Notes: a model not told the origin generated them from the sequence alone. A stretch of DNA of 64,000 nt from Cystobacter fuscus (GCF_002305875.1 NZ_CP022098.1:7130001-7194000), one strand, 5' to 3'; shown: positions 43,198 through 52,123, counted from the first letter of the stretch. Program-made: numbers and translations.

Positions 43198-44982
43198 CTA
43201 CCAGCCCATGTTGCCCGAGCGCTTGTCGAAGAAGGTTCCCGGCACGCCCGGGGCGTTGAGGGCGCCCTTCCCGGAGTCCTTCACCACCACGTCCTCGAAG
43301 CTCGCCCGTCCCCCCGCCGCGTCGATGACCTCGATGCCGTGGGTGCGCGAGCCCGTGACGAAGACGTTCTTGAGCAGGATGTTGGAGAACGTGGAGCCCT
43401 GGCTGTCCGGGTGGTTCTGGAACTGGATGCCCGCGAACGTCGAGTCGATGATGTCGATGTTCTCCGCGGTGATGTCATTGACGGGGCCCTGGCGCGTGTA
43501 GAACCGGAGCGCGCCGTGGTTCGAGCCAAACATGGGGCCGCCCGCGCGGATGAGGGAGATGTGCTGGAGGGTCGTCGTCGGGGCGAACGGGTGCGCGTCG
43601 AACTCGTTGTCGACGAGGATGCCCGAGTAGGTCAGCACGTCCTCGCACACGCTCTTCTCGATGGTGTTGTTGTAGCCCCCGTAGATGGCGAAGCAGTTGG
43701 CCCGCCAGGGCATCTGCACCGTGTTGTAGCGGTAGACGTTGTCATGGCCCGCGGGATCGCCTGCCCCCTTGTTGGACCACATGGCCATGGCATCGTCCCC
43801 CGTGTTGCGGAAGTGGCAGTGCTCGACCACGGAGTTGCGCGTCCCGTTGGCCAGGTTGATGCCGTCCGCGTAGAGATTGCGGAAGCGCGAGTGGCGCACC
43901 ACCAGGCCATCCGTGCCGTAGGGGTCCGCGTCCGTGCCGCACCAGAAGCCCACCTTGACGTGCTCCACCCAGACGTTCTCGATGAGCGTGTTCTTGCCCA
44001 CTCCACCGTTGAAGCCGTTGTTCGGGACGTCGTCGTCGCGGAAGTCGACCTCGCCGAGGATGGAGAAGTCGGAGAAGCGGCAGCCGCCCTCCCCCCAGCA
44101 ATAGAAGGTGGCCTTGGCGCCCTTGAGCTGGGTGTACCACATGCCCGCGCCCCGGATTTCGATGCCCTTGAGCGACAGGCCCAGTTGGCCCGGCTTCACC
44201 TCGTTGACGAGGTAGGTGCCCCGGGGAATCCACAGCCCCTTCTTCCCTTCTCCGACGGCCGCGTCGATGGCGTTCTGGATCGCCTCGCCGTCGTCCACGT
44301 TGTCGTCCGGAAGCGCGCCGTACTCGGTGACGGACACCAGGTCCGCGGGCTTCTCCAGCGGCGCGGCGACCTGCTCCAGATCGATGAGATCGATGACGTA
44401 GAACGCCGCGGTGTCCTGGGCGTCCTTCTGGAGCTTCACCTCCGCGCCGACGGGAATCGGATCGATCAGCGCCCGCGTCTCGTCGAAGAAGGCATGCGGC
44501 TCGCCGGCGCTGGGAGTGTTGGGGGTGCGCAGCGTCTCGCCGCCGTAGACCCACGAGTAGCGCGAGGTCACCCCCAGCGTCTTGACGCGCCGGCCATTCA
44601 CATAGAGGCCCAGGGTCGAGTCGATGCCACCCCCACCCGGTGAATCCGGAATCGACAGCCGCACGACGATGGAATTGGCCGCGTTCTTCGCGGTGATGGC
44701 CACGTAGTCGCCGGCCTCGTCCAGGCGGACCGCCTTGCGCCCGATGGCCTCCGCCTCGATGAACGCCTGGTCATAGCGCGTCCGGTTGGGTCCGAGCACC
44801 GTCGCGTTCGTCTTGCCGTCCTCCGCCTGGTACTCCGTCCAGGGGACGTTGGCGCCCCGGCGGGCAGCCGCATCCGTGGAGTCGGAGCACGCGCCACTCC
44901 CCAGGCAAAGCGCCAGCAACCCCATCATCAAGAGCATGCGCGAGGGCGCGCGGTTGGATTCCATGCAAGTGTTTCGCTTCAT
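43198..44982 (-). CDS. Compact lipoprotein alpha-1,3-glucanase (GH87 type)
   Basis: A 594-residue paralogue of the C-terminal half of the 38106-41627 enzyme. A lipobox (LGSGAC, cysteine near residue 32) follows a signal peptide. Then comes the YQAEDG carbohydrate-binding-like domain and the beta-helix. Here YADGINLANGT and NTGDDAMAMW repeat the aspartates seen in the larger enzyme, and the C-terminus ends in GNMGW against GGNNW. The discoidin, CARDB and other accessory domains are missing. It probably attacks the same polymer at the cell surface, with different reach. The start at 44982 is the first ATG before the signal peptide. It has no strong ribosome-binding site, so a start at the next ATG (44964) is also possible. 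Confidence 0.83.
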   Translation of the reverse strand: MKRNTCMESNRAPSRMLLMMGLLALCLGSGACSDSTDAAARRGANVPWTEYQAEDGKTNATVLGPNRTRYDQAFIEAEAIGRKAVRLDEAGDYVAITAKNAANSIVVRLSIPDSPGGGGIDSTLGLYVNGRRVKTLGVTSRYSWVYGGETLRTPNTPSAGEPHAFFDETRALIDPIPVGAEVKLQKDAQDTAAFYVIDLIDLEQVAAPLEKPADLVSVTEYGALPDDNVDDGEAIQNAIDAAVGEGKKGLWIPRGTYLVNEVKPGQLGLSLKGIEIRGAGMWYTQLKGAKATFYCWGEGGCRFSDFSILGEVDFRDDDVPNNGFNGGVGKNTLIENVWVEHVKVGFWCGTDADPYGTDGLVVRHSRFRNLYADGINLANGTRNSVVEHCHFRNTGDDAMAMWSNKGAGDPAGHDNVYRYNTVQMPWRANCFAIYGGYNNTIEKSVCEDVLTYSGILVDNEFDAHPFAPTTTLQHISLIRAGGPMFGSNHGALRFYTRQGPVNDITAENIDIIDSTFAGIQFQNHPDSQGSTFSNILLKNVFVTGSRTHGIEVIDAAGGRASFEDVVVKDSGKGALNAPGVPGTFFDKRSGNMGW

Positions 44983-45073
44983 CGAGGGATGACCGTCCTT
45001 GTCGAGCTCCGCCCTCTTTACCCGAAGAGAAGCCTGGGATGAGGACCCGCCAGCCTCCGTCCTCATCGCATTG

Positions 45074-45694
45074 TCAACTCCGAGGGAAGCCTGCCAGTGA
45101 GAGCGCGGCGATCTTCCGCAGCGCCTCCTCGCTCGCTCCATCCCGGGCCTGCACGGACATGCCCTGGATGACGGCGCCATAGAACCGGGCGAGGCCCTCG
45201 GCATCCGTGGTGGAGGGCAGCTCGCCCTCGGTGATGGCCCGCTGGAACCGGGCCTGGAGCCGCTCCAACGAGGCATCGCGCATGCCCGCCACATGCCGGG
45301 CCACCTGCTGGTTCTCCGTCGCGCAGTTGAGCACCGCCGTCGAGACCATGCACCCGGGTGGATGCCGGGGGTCGACGAATGCATGCGCGGCCTCCTCCAA
45401 CACGCGGGCCATGAAGCCCCGAGCCGTCGGCTCCTCCACCAGGGCAGACACGCCCACCGACCCGTGCGTCCGCTGATAGAGCTCCAGGGCCTCCCGGTAC
45501 AGCTCCGCCTTGGAGGTGAAGGCCCCATACAGGCTGGGGGCCGTGATGCCCATCGCCTCGGTGAGATCCGCGATGGACGTGCCCTCGTAGCCCCGCTCCC
45601 AGAACACCTCCATGGCCCGCTCCAACGCGGCACTCCGATCGAACTCCCGTGGCCGACCCCGGCCCCGTCCCTCCCTCGGATTCGCTTTTTTCAT
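45074..45694 (-). CDS. TetR/AcrR-family repressor
   Basis: A 206-residue DNA-binding regulator. The helix-turn-helix lies at residues 25-65 (GYEGTSIADLTEAMGITAP, followed by SLYGAFTSKAELY). The C-terminal ligand domain contains GCMVSTAVLNCATEN, as in the YxaF/AcrR-like branch. The ATG at 45694 gives a normal family length. The longer frame to 45793 runs over the divergent gene and is rejected. It is divergent from the hydrolase gene at 45769 and likely controls it and itself, perhaps through the GAACGTTC palindrome between them. Confidence 0.87.
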   Translation of the reverse strand: MKKANPREGRGRGRPREFDRSAALERAMEVFWERGYEGTSIADLTEAMGITAPSLYGAFTSKAELYREALELYQRTHGSVGVSALVEEPTARGFMARVLEEAAHAFVDPRHPPGCMVSTAVLNCATENQQVARHVAGMRDASLERLQARFQRAITEGELPSTTDAEGLARFYGAVIQGMSVQARDGASEEALRKIAALSLAGFPRS

Positions 45695-45735
45695 AACGAT
45701 TACTCTGAAAATTCCCCGGCCCGCCTCTATTTCCC

Positions 45736-45743
45736 GAACGTTC
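45736..45743. promoter_or_regulatory. Short palindrome in the TetR/hydrolase intergenic region
   Basis: GAACGTTC is a perfect 8-bp palindrome placed between the divergent starts at 45694 and 45769, where a TetR operator would be expected. It is too short to be certain. Confidence 0.3.
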
Positions 45744-45768
45744 ACTACGAATATAGGGAGGTTCGTCG

Positions 45769-47025
45769 ATGCGCACGAAGGTTGGAAGCTCATTCACCGC
45801 CGTCATGCTGGGGCTCCTGCTGAGCGGACTGGCCGCCGCCGAGGAGCGGGCGGTGTCGGCACGGTTGGACGCGGTCATTGATCAAGCGCTGGCCGACAAG
45901 CGGGTGGTCGGCACGGTGGTGCTGGTGGCTCGGGATGGGCAGCTCATCTACCACCGGGCCGCGGGAGAAGCGGATCGCGAGGCGCATACCCCCATGCGCG
46001 AGGACGCCGTCTTCCGGCTCGCCTCGATGAGCAAGCCCCTGGTGTCCGCGGCCGCGTTGGCGCTCGTGGACCAGGGCAAGCTGGGGCTGGAGGATCCCGT
46101 GACGCGGTGGCTGCCCGACTTCCGGCCACGGCTCGCGGATGGACGCGAGGCCGTCATCACGGTGCGTCAGTTGCTGACGCATACCGCGGGACTCACCTAC
46201 GGCTTCCTGGAGCCGGAGGACGGCCCCTATCACCGCGCGGGCGTCTCGGACGGAATGGATGCGCCCGGACTGGCCCTGGAGGAGAACCTGCGCCGCATCG
46301 CCTCGGTGCCCCTGTCGTACGAGCCCGGAACGCGCTGGGGTTACTCCGTGTCCATCGACGTGCTGGGCGCGGTGGTGGCTCGCGCGGGAGGCGCCCCGCT
46401 GCCCAAGGTCGTCGAGCGGCTCGTCTCCCGTCCGCTGGGCCTGCGTGACACCGGCTTCACGGTGAAGGAGCCCAAGCGGCTCGCCACCCCCTACACGGAC
46501 GGCAAGCCCGAGCCCGTGCGCATGGGTGAACTCCACGTCGTGCCCTGGGGCGCCAGTGGCGTGCGCTTCGTTCCCGGGCGCGTGCTCAACACCCGCTCGT
46601 TTCCCTCGGGAGGCGCCGGCATGGTGGGCACGGCGAGGGACTTCCTGAAGTTCCTGGAGGCGGTGCGCGCGGGCGGCGCGCCGGTGCTGAAGCCCGCGAC
46701 GGCCTCCCTGGTGTCGACCGGTCAGATCGGCGCGCTGGAGATGCCCAACAACCCGGGGTGGACGTTCGGCTTCGGCGCCTCGGTGCTCGTGGATCCCGCC
46801 AAGGCGGGCACGCCCCAGTCCGTGGGCACCTGGCAGTGGGGAGGCGCCTACGGGCATAGCTGGTTCGTCGATCCGAAACAGCGCCTGAGCGTCGTCGTGC
46901 TGACGAACACGACCCCCGAGGGCATGGCCGGGGCGTTCTCGACCGCCATCCGGGATGCGCTCTACGCGGGGCCGCCGGAGAAGGACGCCGCCCAGGCGCC
47001 CACGGGAACGACCCCCGCCCGGTGA
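45769..47025 (+). CDS. Exported serine hydrolase of the beta-lactamase/esterase fold
   Basis: A 418-residue exported enzyme of the class C beta-lactamase/penicillin-binding-like family (Pfam Beta-lactamase), many members of which are esterases or D-aminopeptidases. A signal peptide ends near GLAAAEE. The nucleophile motif SMSK (SxxK) is at about residues 86-89. A YSVS tyrosine motif follows near 186, in place of YxN. A GGAYGHSWF segment near 357 stands where KTG or HxG is found. GGGAGG lies before the ATG. The YSVS form and the HSW third motif favour esterase or peptidase activity over antibiotic hydrolysis. The divergent TetR suggests ligand-induced expression. Confidence 0.82.
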   Translation: MRTKVGSSFTAVMLGLLLSGLAAAEERAVSARLDAVIDQALADKRVVGTVVLVARDGQLIYHRAAGEADREAHTPMREDAVFRLASMSKPLVSAAALALVDQGKLGLEDPVTRWLPDFRPRLADGREAVITVRQLLTHTAGLTYGFLEPEDGPYHRAGVSDGMDAPGLALEENLRRIASVPLSYEPGTRWGYSVSIDVLGAVVARAGGAPLPKVVERLVSRPLGLRDTGFTVKEPKRLATPYTDGKPEPVRMGELHVVPWGASGVRFVPGRVLNTRSFPSGGAGMVGTARDFLKFLEAVRAGGAPVLKPATASLVSTGQIGALEMPNNPGWTFGFGASVLVDPAKAGTPQSVGTWQWGGAYGHSWFVDPKQRLSVVVLTNTTPEGMAGAFSTAIRDALYAGPPEKDAAQAPTGTTPAR

Positions 47026-47049
47026 GCGGGGAGGACGGCGCGCCGGGCC

Positions 47050-48297
47050 TCAGCCCTCGAGGAAGGTGAGCGCCACGCCGGAGACGGTGGCGCGCCGCTC
47101 GGTGAAGCCCCGCGGGTCCACGTGCCGCGCCAGGTCCTCGCTCAGGTACAGTCCGCCCGAGCGGCCCAGGTCCTGCGCCAGCTTCGAGGCGATGTTCACC
47201 GGCATGCCCGCGATGTCCCGGCCTCCCGAGGGCAGATCGAACAGGAGGACCGGGCCCACGTCGATGCCGATGCGGCAGGAGATGTCCTCGCGCGCGAGCT
47301 CGCGGCGGAAGAGCTGGGCGAAGCCGAGCGCCGCGGGGATGGCGTCGAACACGTAGATGCCCAGGGGCCCCACCACCTTCACCTCCTCGCCCTGATGGGA
47401 GGAGAGGTGCCGCAGGCCCATGTCCTTCATCCTCGCGGACAGCGAGAGGTTGTCGAACAGGGCCAGCTCGGGTGTTTCCGCCTGCCTGGCCTCGCGCTCG
47501 ATGAGCACGACCGTCTTGTGCTGGAGGTACTTGTCGGCCAGGTGCTTGCCGAAGGCCACGTCCGCCAGGCGTGCCTGGTAGGCGAGCAGCTCCGCGTGGA
47601 AGGCCTGGGAATACGGGATGGGATAGGGCTCGCTCGAGCGCCGGAGGTCCGTCAACCGGGGCCCATCCACCACCCCCCAGCATGGGCCGAGCAGCGAGGG
47701 CGGCGCGTCCTTGGGTTCCAGGGTGAAGGCGTGCCCCTCCGGCAGCAGCTCGCGCAGGGCCTGGGAGATGACGATCTCCCCACCCTCGGTGTGGTTCTCG
47801 GCCAGCTCCTCGATGGCGTCGGACTGCGCGCCGTACAGGCCTCCGCTGAGATCGTAGAACTCGCCGAAGTGCGCGCCCAGGCCGATGCGGATCTGACAGC
47901 CGCGCTGGACCTCGTCCTGGACCGTCAACAGCATGGACACGAGCGACTCGGCGCGCACCGAGGGCGGGTAGAACATCTGGGTATTGTCGGCCGCCCAGAT
48001 GCCCACGCCCCGCCCTCCCAGCGCGGTCCCCAGCCCATGGACGAGCTGCTTGGGCTGATCGATGAGCGCCAGGATCTCGATGAGTCCCCGCTGCCGGGAC
48101 AGGCGCGTCAGTCCCGCCGAGTCCGAGACGACGTTGTAGCCCCCGACCTGGAAGGACTGGAGCAGGCGCAGTGCGTCCGCGTGGGTCTGCTCGCTGCCCA
48201 GCCACTGCTCGATGAGCTTGATGGGCAGGCCCCCGATGATGTCCTGCGCGACATCGAAGAGCGAGGGGGAGTACTGCCCCTTGGTGCGTCTGGCCAT
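47050..48297 (-). CDS. Divergent class III nucleotidyl cyclase-like protein
   Basis: A 415-residue cytoplasmic protein with two regions that resemble cyclase homology domains. The first reads IRIGLGAHFGEFYDLSGGLY near residues 135-155, and the second IGIDVGPVLLFDLPSGGRD followed by IAGMPVNIASKLAQ near 345-375. In the second domain the usual strand with the first metal-binding aspartate reads VKVVGPLGIYVF, without an aspartate. The protein may therefore be a catalytically dead cyclase fold acting as a sensor. The ATG at 48297 has GGAGG eight bases upstream. Longer openings reach back over the small gene and are rejected. Its partner and ligand are unknown. Confidence 0.6.
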   Translation of the reverse strand: MARRTKGQYSPSLFDVAQDIIGGLPIKLIEQWLGSEQTHADALRLLQSFQVGGYNVVSDSAGLTRLSRQRGLIEILALIDQPKQLVHGLGTALGGRGVGIWAADNTQMFYPPSVRAESLVSMLLTVQDEVQRGCQIRIGLGAHFGEFYDLSGGLYGAQSDAIEELAENHTEGGEIVISQALRELLPEGHAFTLEPKDAPPSLLGPCWGVVDGPRLTDLRRSSEPYPIPYSQAFHAELLAYQARLADVAFGKHLADKYLQHKTVVLIEREARQAETPELALFDNLSLSARMKDMGLRHLSSHQGEEVKVVGPLGIYVFDAIPAALGFAQLFRRELAREDISCRIGIDVGPVLLFDLPSGGRDIAGMPVNIASKLAQDLGRSGGLYLSEDLARHVDPRGFTERRATVSGVALTFLEG

Positions 48298-48347
48298 GGT
48301 GGGGACCTCCAGGAGTCGGGGACCCATACCACGCCAGGCCGATGGAA

Positions 48348-48584
48348 TCAGGGGACGCTGGGATGATCCGGGGGCCGCCGGTTCCTGGAGATCTTCACGG
48401 TGTAGGCCGCGAAGGCCACCACGGCCACGGCGAGCATCACCACCCAGGACCAGAACAGGGGACTTTGGACGACCTGCTGGTTCAATGGCATCTCGCCGGT
48501 ATGCGTCCCCCTCTGCGCGAAGGCCACCACGGGGGCAAGCAGCAACAACATCCAAACAGGGGCCGTCCGAAGTTGTCGTTCCAT
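48348..48584 (-). CDS. Small membrane protein of unknown function
   Basis: A 78-residue protein with a signal-like N-terminus (VWMLLLLAPVVAFAQ) and a second hydrophobic helix (FWSWVVMLAVAVVAFAAYTV) ending in positively charged KISRNRR. It would sit in the inner membrane with a short external loop. It precedes the cyclase-like gene by 50 bases on the same strand and may be co-transcribed with it as a membrane partner. No family is recognised. Confidence 0.55.
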   Translation of the reverse strand: MERQLRTAPVWMLLLLAPVVAFAQRGTHTGEMPLNQQVVQSPLFWSWVVMLAVAVVAFAAYTVKISRNRRPPDHPSVP

Positions 48585-48704
48585 GTGTTGGAACCTGGGC
48601 ACGCGGCTCACCGTTCTCAAGCGCTCCGATGGCTTGACGGGCATCCGAGAAAACAGGCCCTGGGCAGGCCCACACCCCATCGCCGGTCCCCTCGTCCTCG
48701 AATC

Positions 48705-48742
48705 TACGAAGGGCTTCGTTGATTTATACGAAGAAGTTCGTA
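48705..48742 (+). promoter_or_regulatory. Two TACGAA-N4-TTCGTW boxes 22 bp apart
   Basis: TACGAA-GGGC-TTCGTT (48705-48720) and TACGAA-GAAG-TTCGTA (48727-48742) share both half-sites, and their starts are exactly 22 bases apart, about two helical turns. They lie 46-84 bases before the start of the repeat protein gene at 48789, the position of a promoter operator. A dimeric repressor or activator binding co-operatively would fit. Confidence 0.65.
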
Positions 48743-48788
48743 TATTGGATCGGGTCCATCGCGGCGTCCGCCCGGAGGAGTCCGTCCC

Positions 48789-49601
48789 ATGAAAGTCACG
48801 TCCCTCTTCTTTTCGCTGCTCACGTGGGTGCTGCTCACCACCACTCCGGTGTTCGCCGAGCCGTCGATCACCGGCACCTGGACGGCCGACGTCAGGAAAG
48901 ACACGCTCGAGTTGTTCCTGCGCACTTCGTCAGAGAAACCAAAGACAACTCAGCAGTTGAACATGACGGTGCCCCTCACCTCCTTCCAGGGACTGTCGAC
49001 CGCGGACGGCAGCACGGCGCCCTTCCGGCTCGAGCGAGCAGCGGGAGTCTTCTCCTTCGAGGGGCGATTCTCCGACGCGAAGGGCGCGGGACACCTGAGC
49101 TTCGCGCCCAACGAGGAATACGTCCGTGCCATGGCCGCGCTGGACTATCCGACCATCGCCCCGGACAAACACTATCTGCTGGCCGTCTTCGACATCACCC
49201 CGGCACGGGTGAAGGAATTGTCGGCGCTTGGTTTCAAGGACATTGCCCTGGACGAGCTGATCCAGGTGGGCATCTTCCAGGTGACGCCCGGGTACATCCA
49301 AGCCCTCGCCCAGCACGGCTACACGAAGTTGACGCTCGCGAAGCTCATCCAGTCGCGCATCCATGGCGTGACGCCCGAGCGAATCCGCGCGCTGGCGGCC
49401 GAGGGCTACAAGGCCCTGGAGCTGGAGGATCTCCTCGCCATGAGCATCCACGGGGTGACGCCGGAGTTCATCCGGGAGATGCGCGAGGCGGGGTACGCGA
49501 AGCTGACGCCGGAGGAGCTGGTGAAGCTGCGCATCCACGGCATCGACGCGAAGTTCGTGCGCGCCCTGTCCGAAGGGCGAGACACACACCAGAAGGAGTA
49601 G
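48789..49601 (+). CDS. Exported protein with 28-residue helical repeats
   Basis: A 270-residue exported protein. The signal peptide ends near VFAEPS, a beta-rich domain of about 100 residues follows (TGTWTADVRKDTLELFL), then five repeats of about 28 residues. They follow the pattern VTPEFIREMREAGYAKLTPEELVKL...HG, seen as VTPARVKELSALGF, VTPGYIQALAQHGY, VTPERIRALAAEGY and VTPEFIREMREAGY. Such repeats occur in many bacteria, often in proteins linked to BlaR1/M56-type sensors, but their function is not known to me. GGAGGAG lies before the ATG and the paired boxes lie upstream. It ends 51 bases before the SitA-like gene, so its product may belong to the same operon. Confidence 0.75.
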   Translation: MKVTSLFFSLLTWVLLTTTPVFAEPSITGTWTADVRKDTLELFLRTSSEKPKTTQQLNMTVPLTSFQGLSTADGSTAPFRLERAAGVFSFEGRFSDAKGAGHLSFAPNEEYVRAMAALDYPTIAPDKHYLLAVFDITPARVKELSALGFKDIALDELIQVGIFQVTPGYIQALAQHGYTKLTLAKLIQSRIHGVTPERIRALAAEGYKALELEDLLAMSIHGVTPEFIREMREAGYAKLTPEELVKLRIHGIDAKFVRALSEGRDTHQKE

Positions 49602-49652
49602 AGTGTGACCGGGGGCCTTCGCCTCCGTGGAGCTGGGGGTGGACCATCAGTG

Positions 49653-51163
49653 ATGACTCGTCGCGGGCCCTGTGGCTGCTTGTCCTGGCCCTGCTGTCCA
49701 CCGGCTGTGTGTCGCTGCCACCATCGCCCGGGAGGGGAATGAGCCTGCGTTACACGGCGCGCGAGTCTGTCCCGCCCATGTCGGCGGCGGGGTCCAACGT
49801 CGAAGTTCCGGGCGCCCTCCCCTCCCCGTCCGAACCCGAGGCATCGCGGCGGCTGCACCGGCGCACAGCCTCCCGGCAGGAGTCAACGGCGGTGGTCCTG
49901 AACAGTTCCGAGAGGGCCACGCGGCAGAGCGCCCTCGCCACCCAGTTGGCCTTTCGCCGTGCCCTTCTCGACGTGTCGGGCTCCACCCGCCGCCTCTCCG
50001 CCGAGTTCTCCAGACTCCAGGCCCGTGGGCGGAACATTGGCGGCAACGGCGTCTTCGTCCGCTACGTGGATGACGGCGTCCGGCAACTGCGGTGGATGGA
50101 CGCCCAGCTCGCCGCCACCACCCGGCTCGCCACCTCCGCCTCGCAGGTGGAGGACCCGGACATGCAACTCGCCCTGCTGCGCCTGGCCGGCCCACGGCTC
50201 GAGGCCACCCTGCTCGGCTCGCTCCTGCTCTCCGTCTGGCTCGACCTGCTCCACCTCGCCGACACCGTGTGCACCCAGCACTTCTACAGCGTGGAGCGCA
50301 TGTTCGCGGACCTGGGGCGCTGGCAGCAGCGGCTCGAGCCCGCCATGACAGCGCTCTCCTCCCTGGAGCCCGAGCAGGTGGAGGCCGCGGCGCGAGACGT
50401 CCCCGTACTGGTCGGCCACCTCTCGGGCGAGTTCTCGGCCACCCTCCAGAGCGCGCGCAAGGGGGCGGAGAACGTCGCGAAGGTAGTGGTGTTCAAGGAG
50501 TCCATCGAGGCACTGACCCTGCTCTCGTCGTTGAAGTTCTCCCTGCCCTCGGTGCCCCCGTCCGCTCCCGCCCTGCTCGGCATGAGCCTGGTGGTGGGAG
50601 GCGACGGGGTGATGGTGGGCACGCGCATTGTGGCTTCCGCCGAGTGGGTGGAGATGATGCGCCACCTGGTACGGACGGGCGTCCTCTCCCTGCCCGTCGT
50701 CAGTGCCGCCGTGCGGATTCAGGCGGGCCAGGTGCTGCTGGCGCAGGCGCATGGCGAGCTGCCCAAGGGCGTACGAGAGGCCCTCGGCGACGGGCCCGAG
50801 GTGAGGGGCATGCGCGTGACGGGCAGAGCGGGGGCTGGCATGAACGAGCCCCCGCGACACCACGTCCTGCCCAAGGAGTTCCGCGCGTGGTTCGAGAAGC
50901 GCGGCTTCACCGGCGAGATGGACATCGACCAGTTCTGCGTGGAGATGGAGCGAGCGCACCACGAGGCCATCCACGGCGGTGGGAATTGGAAGCTGGGCCG
51001 CCAATGGCCCGGTGAATGGAACCGGATGATCATGAAGGCGCTGCAGGACGCTGAGTTCAGGCTAGGCCGACTGTTGACACGGAACGAGGTGCTGGACATC
51101 GTCGCGGAGCGTATGAAGGTGTACAAGCTCCCGATGAATTTCACGCGCTGGGGTGGACGATGA
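49653..51163 (+). CDS. SitA-like toxin lipoprotein with a nuclease-like DUF2380 tail; start frameshifted
   Basis: An approximately 500-residue lipoprotein. The lipobox (LALLSTGC) and a helical body lead to a C-terminal domain of about 105 residues. There HHVLPKEFRAWFEKRGFTG and FCVEMERAHHEAIHGGGNW give the histidine-rich pattern of the DUF2380 family, likely an HNH/AHH-type nuclease. This matches the M. xanthus paralogous lipoprotein family that includes SitA toxins. The coding frame reaching 51163 has no ATG, GTG or TTG before the signal peptide. The natural ATG at 49653 (MTRR) lies in another frame, and one extra base near 49664 would join it to ALWLLVLALL. So the gene is either inactivated, misread in the assembly, or started in an unusual way. 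The stop overlaps the next start (ATGA). Confidence 0.7.
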
Positions 51164-51630
51164 GCAAGGATCGCTCCTGGGAGGGCAATTGGAAAGTTCG
51201 CTTGTACGAGCGGGTTCGCGAACTTGGTTACGATTCGCTCACCGCCTTCGCTGATGCGCGCCCTACCGCTTCGCTGGTGGCGTTGGCTGAGGAGCTTGGT
51301 CCGGACGATGTCGCCGGCGTGCAGGTGTTCAGCGGACTGGTGGCCGAAGCGGAGCGGAACCATCAGGTCACACGCCTTGTACGCGGACAACTCGTGCGGG
51401 AACTGTGCGCGTGTCTCCCAAATGGCTGGCCGGCCGTGCTCGACGACGCCAACCGTTTCAAGGTCGCCAAGGCACTCGGATTGTGGAGTTCCTTTACCCC
51501 AACAACCCACGAGGAACGCGTAAGGAGGGCCGGCGACGCGCTCCTCGCAACACCACCTTCTCCAGGCTGGCGCCCGCTCGGTCCTGACGACGAACTGCTG
51601 CGCACGCTCCTGCCCGATGAGGAAGCCTGA
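51160..51630 (+). CDS. Tandem immunity-type protein 1
   Basis: A 156-residue cytoplasmic protein starting SWEGNWKVRLYERVRELGYD and ending PGWRPLGPDDELLRTLLPDE. It begins inside the stop codon of the toxin gene (ATGA), the tightest coupling in the array, so it is the likely cognate immunity protein. Four more copies follow. The family is widespread in myxobacteria, but I know no tested function, and the immunity role is inferred from position. The central part (about residues 45-115) differs most between copies. Confidence 0.7.
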   Translation: MSKDRSWEGNWKVRLYERVRELGYDSLTAFADARPTASLVALAEELGPDDVAGVQVFSGLVAEAERNHQVTRLVRGQLVRELCACLPNGWPAVLDDANRFKVAKALGLWSSFTPTTHEERVRRAGDALLATPPSPGWRPLGPDDELLRTLLPDEEA

Positions 51631-51652
51631 ACTTCACTTCCTGGAGAGGACC

Positions 51653-52123
51653 ATGAGCGACGGACGTGCCTGGCAGGGCAACGTGAAAGCGCGCCTGCAT
51701 GAGCGGGTGCGCGAACGTGGTTACGCTTCGCTCACCGCCTTCGCAGAAGCGCGCCCTGCCGTCCCCCTGTATTTGCTGGCCAAGGAACTGGGCAAGGACG
51801 ACGTTGCCGCCGTGCAGGTGTTGAGCGGGTTGCTCGCTGAGGCCGAACAGCGCAAGCAGGTCACGCGCTTTGTGCGCGACGTGCTTGTTCGCGAACTGTC
51901 CGATAGTCTCCCCAACGGCTGGCCGGCTATCCTGGACGATGAAAACCGTGGAGAAGTTGCCATGGCGCTCGGCACGTGGACTGCCTATACCCCAACAACC
52001 CATGAGGAGCGCGTTAGGAGGGCCGGCGACGCGCTCCTCGCAACACCGCCGCCGCCTGGGTGGCGCCCGCTCGGCCCTGACGACGAGTTGCTGCGCACGC
52101 TCCTGCCCGACGAGGAAGCCTGA
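51653..52123 (+). CDS. Tandem immunity-type protein 2
   Basis: A 156-residue paralogue, the same length as the first copy and starting 493 bases after it. GGAGAGGACC directly precedes the ATG at 51653. The N- and C-terminal blocks are conserved (SLTAFAEARPAVPLYLLAKE; HEERVRRAGDALLAT). Copy-specific changes cluster in the middle (LSGLLAEAEQRKQVTRFVRD). It may give protection against a variant toxin from other strains, or be a spare copy. Confidence 0.68.
   Translation: MSDGRAWQGNVKARLHERVRERGYASLTAFAEARPAVPLYLLAKELGKDDVAAVQVLSGLLAEAEQRKQVTRFVRDVLVRELSDSLPNGWPAILDDENRGEVAMALGTWTAYTPTTHEERVRRAGDALLATPPPPGWRPLGPDDELLRTLLPDEEA

Noticed and set aside
41698-44643. A 981-codon plus-strand frame across the binding protein and second glucanase
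   Set aside because: It is a shadow of two well-supported minus-strand genes. It lacks any family signature.
46586-48205. A 539-codon minus-strand frame spanning the hydrolase and cyclase-like genes
   Set aside because: It is out of frame with both real genes and consists of low-complexity R, G and P sequence.
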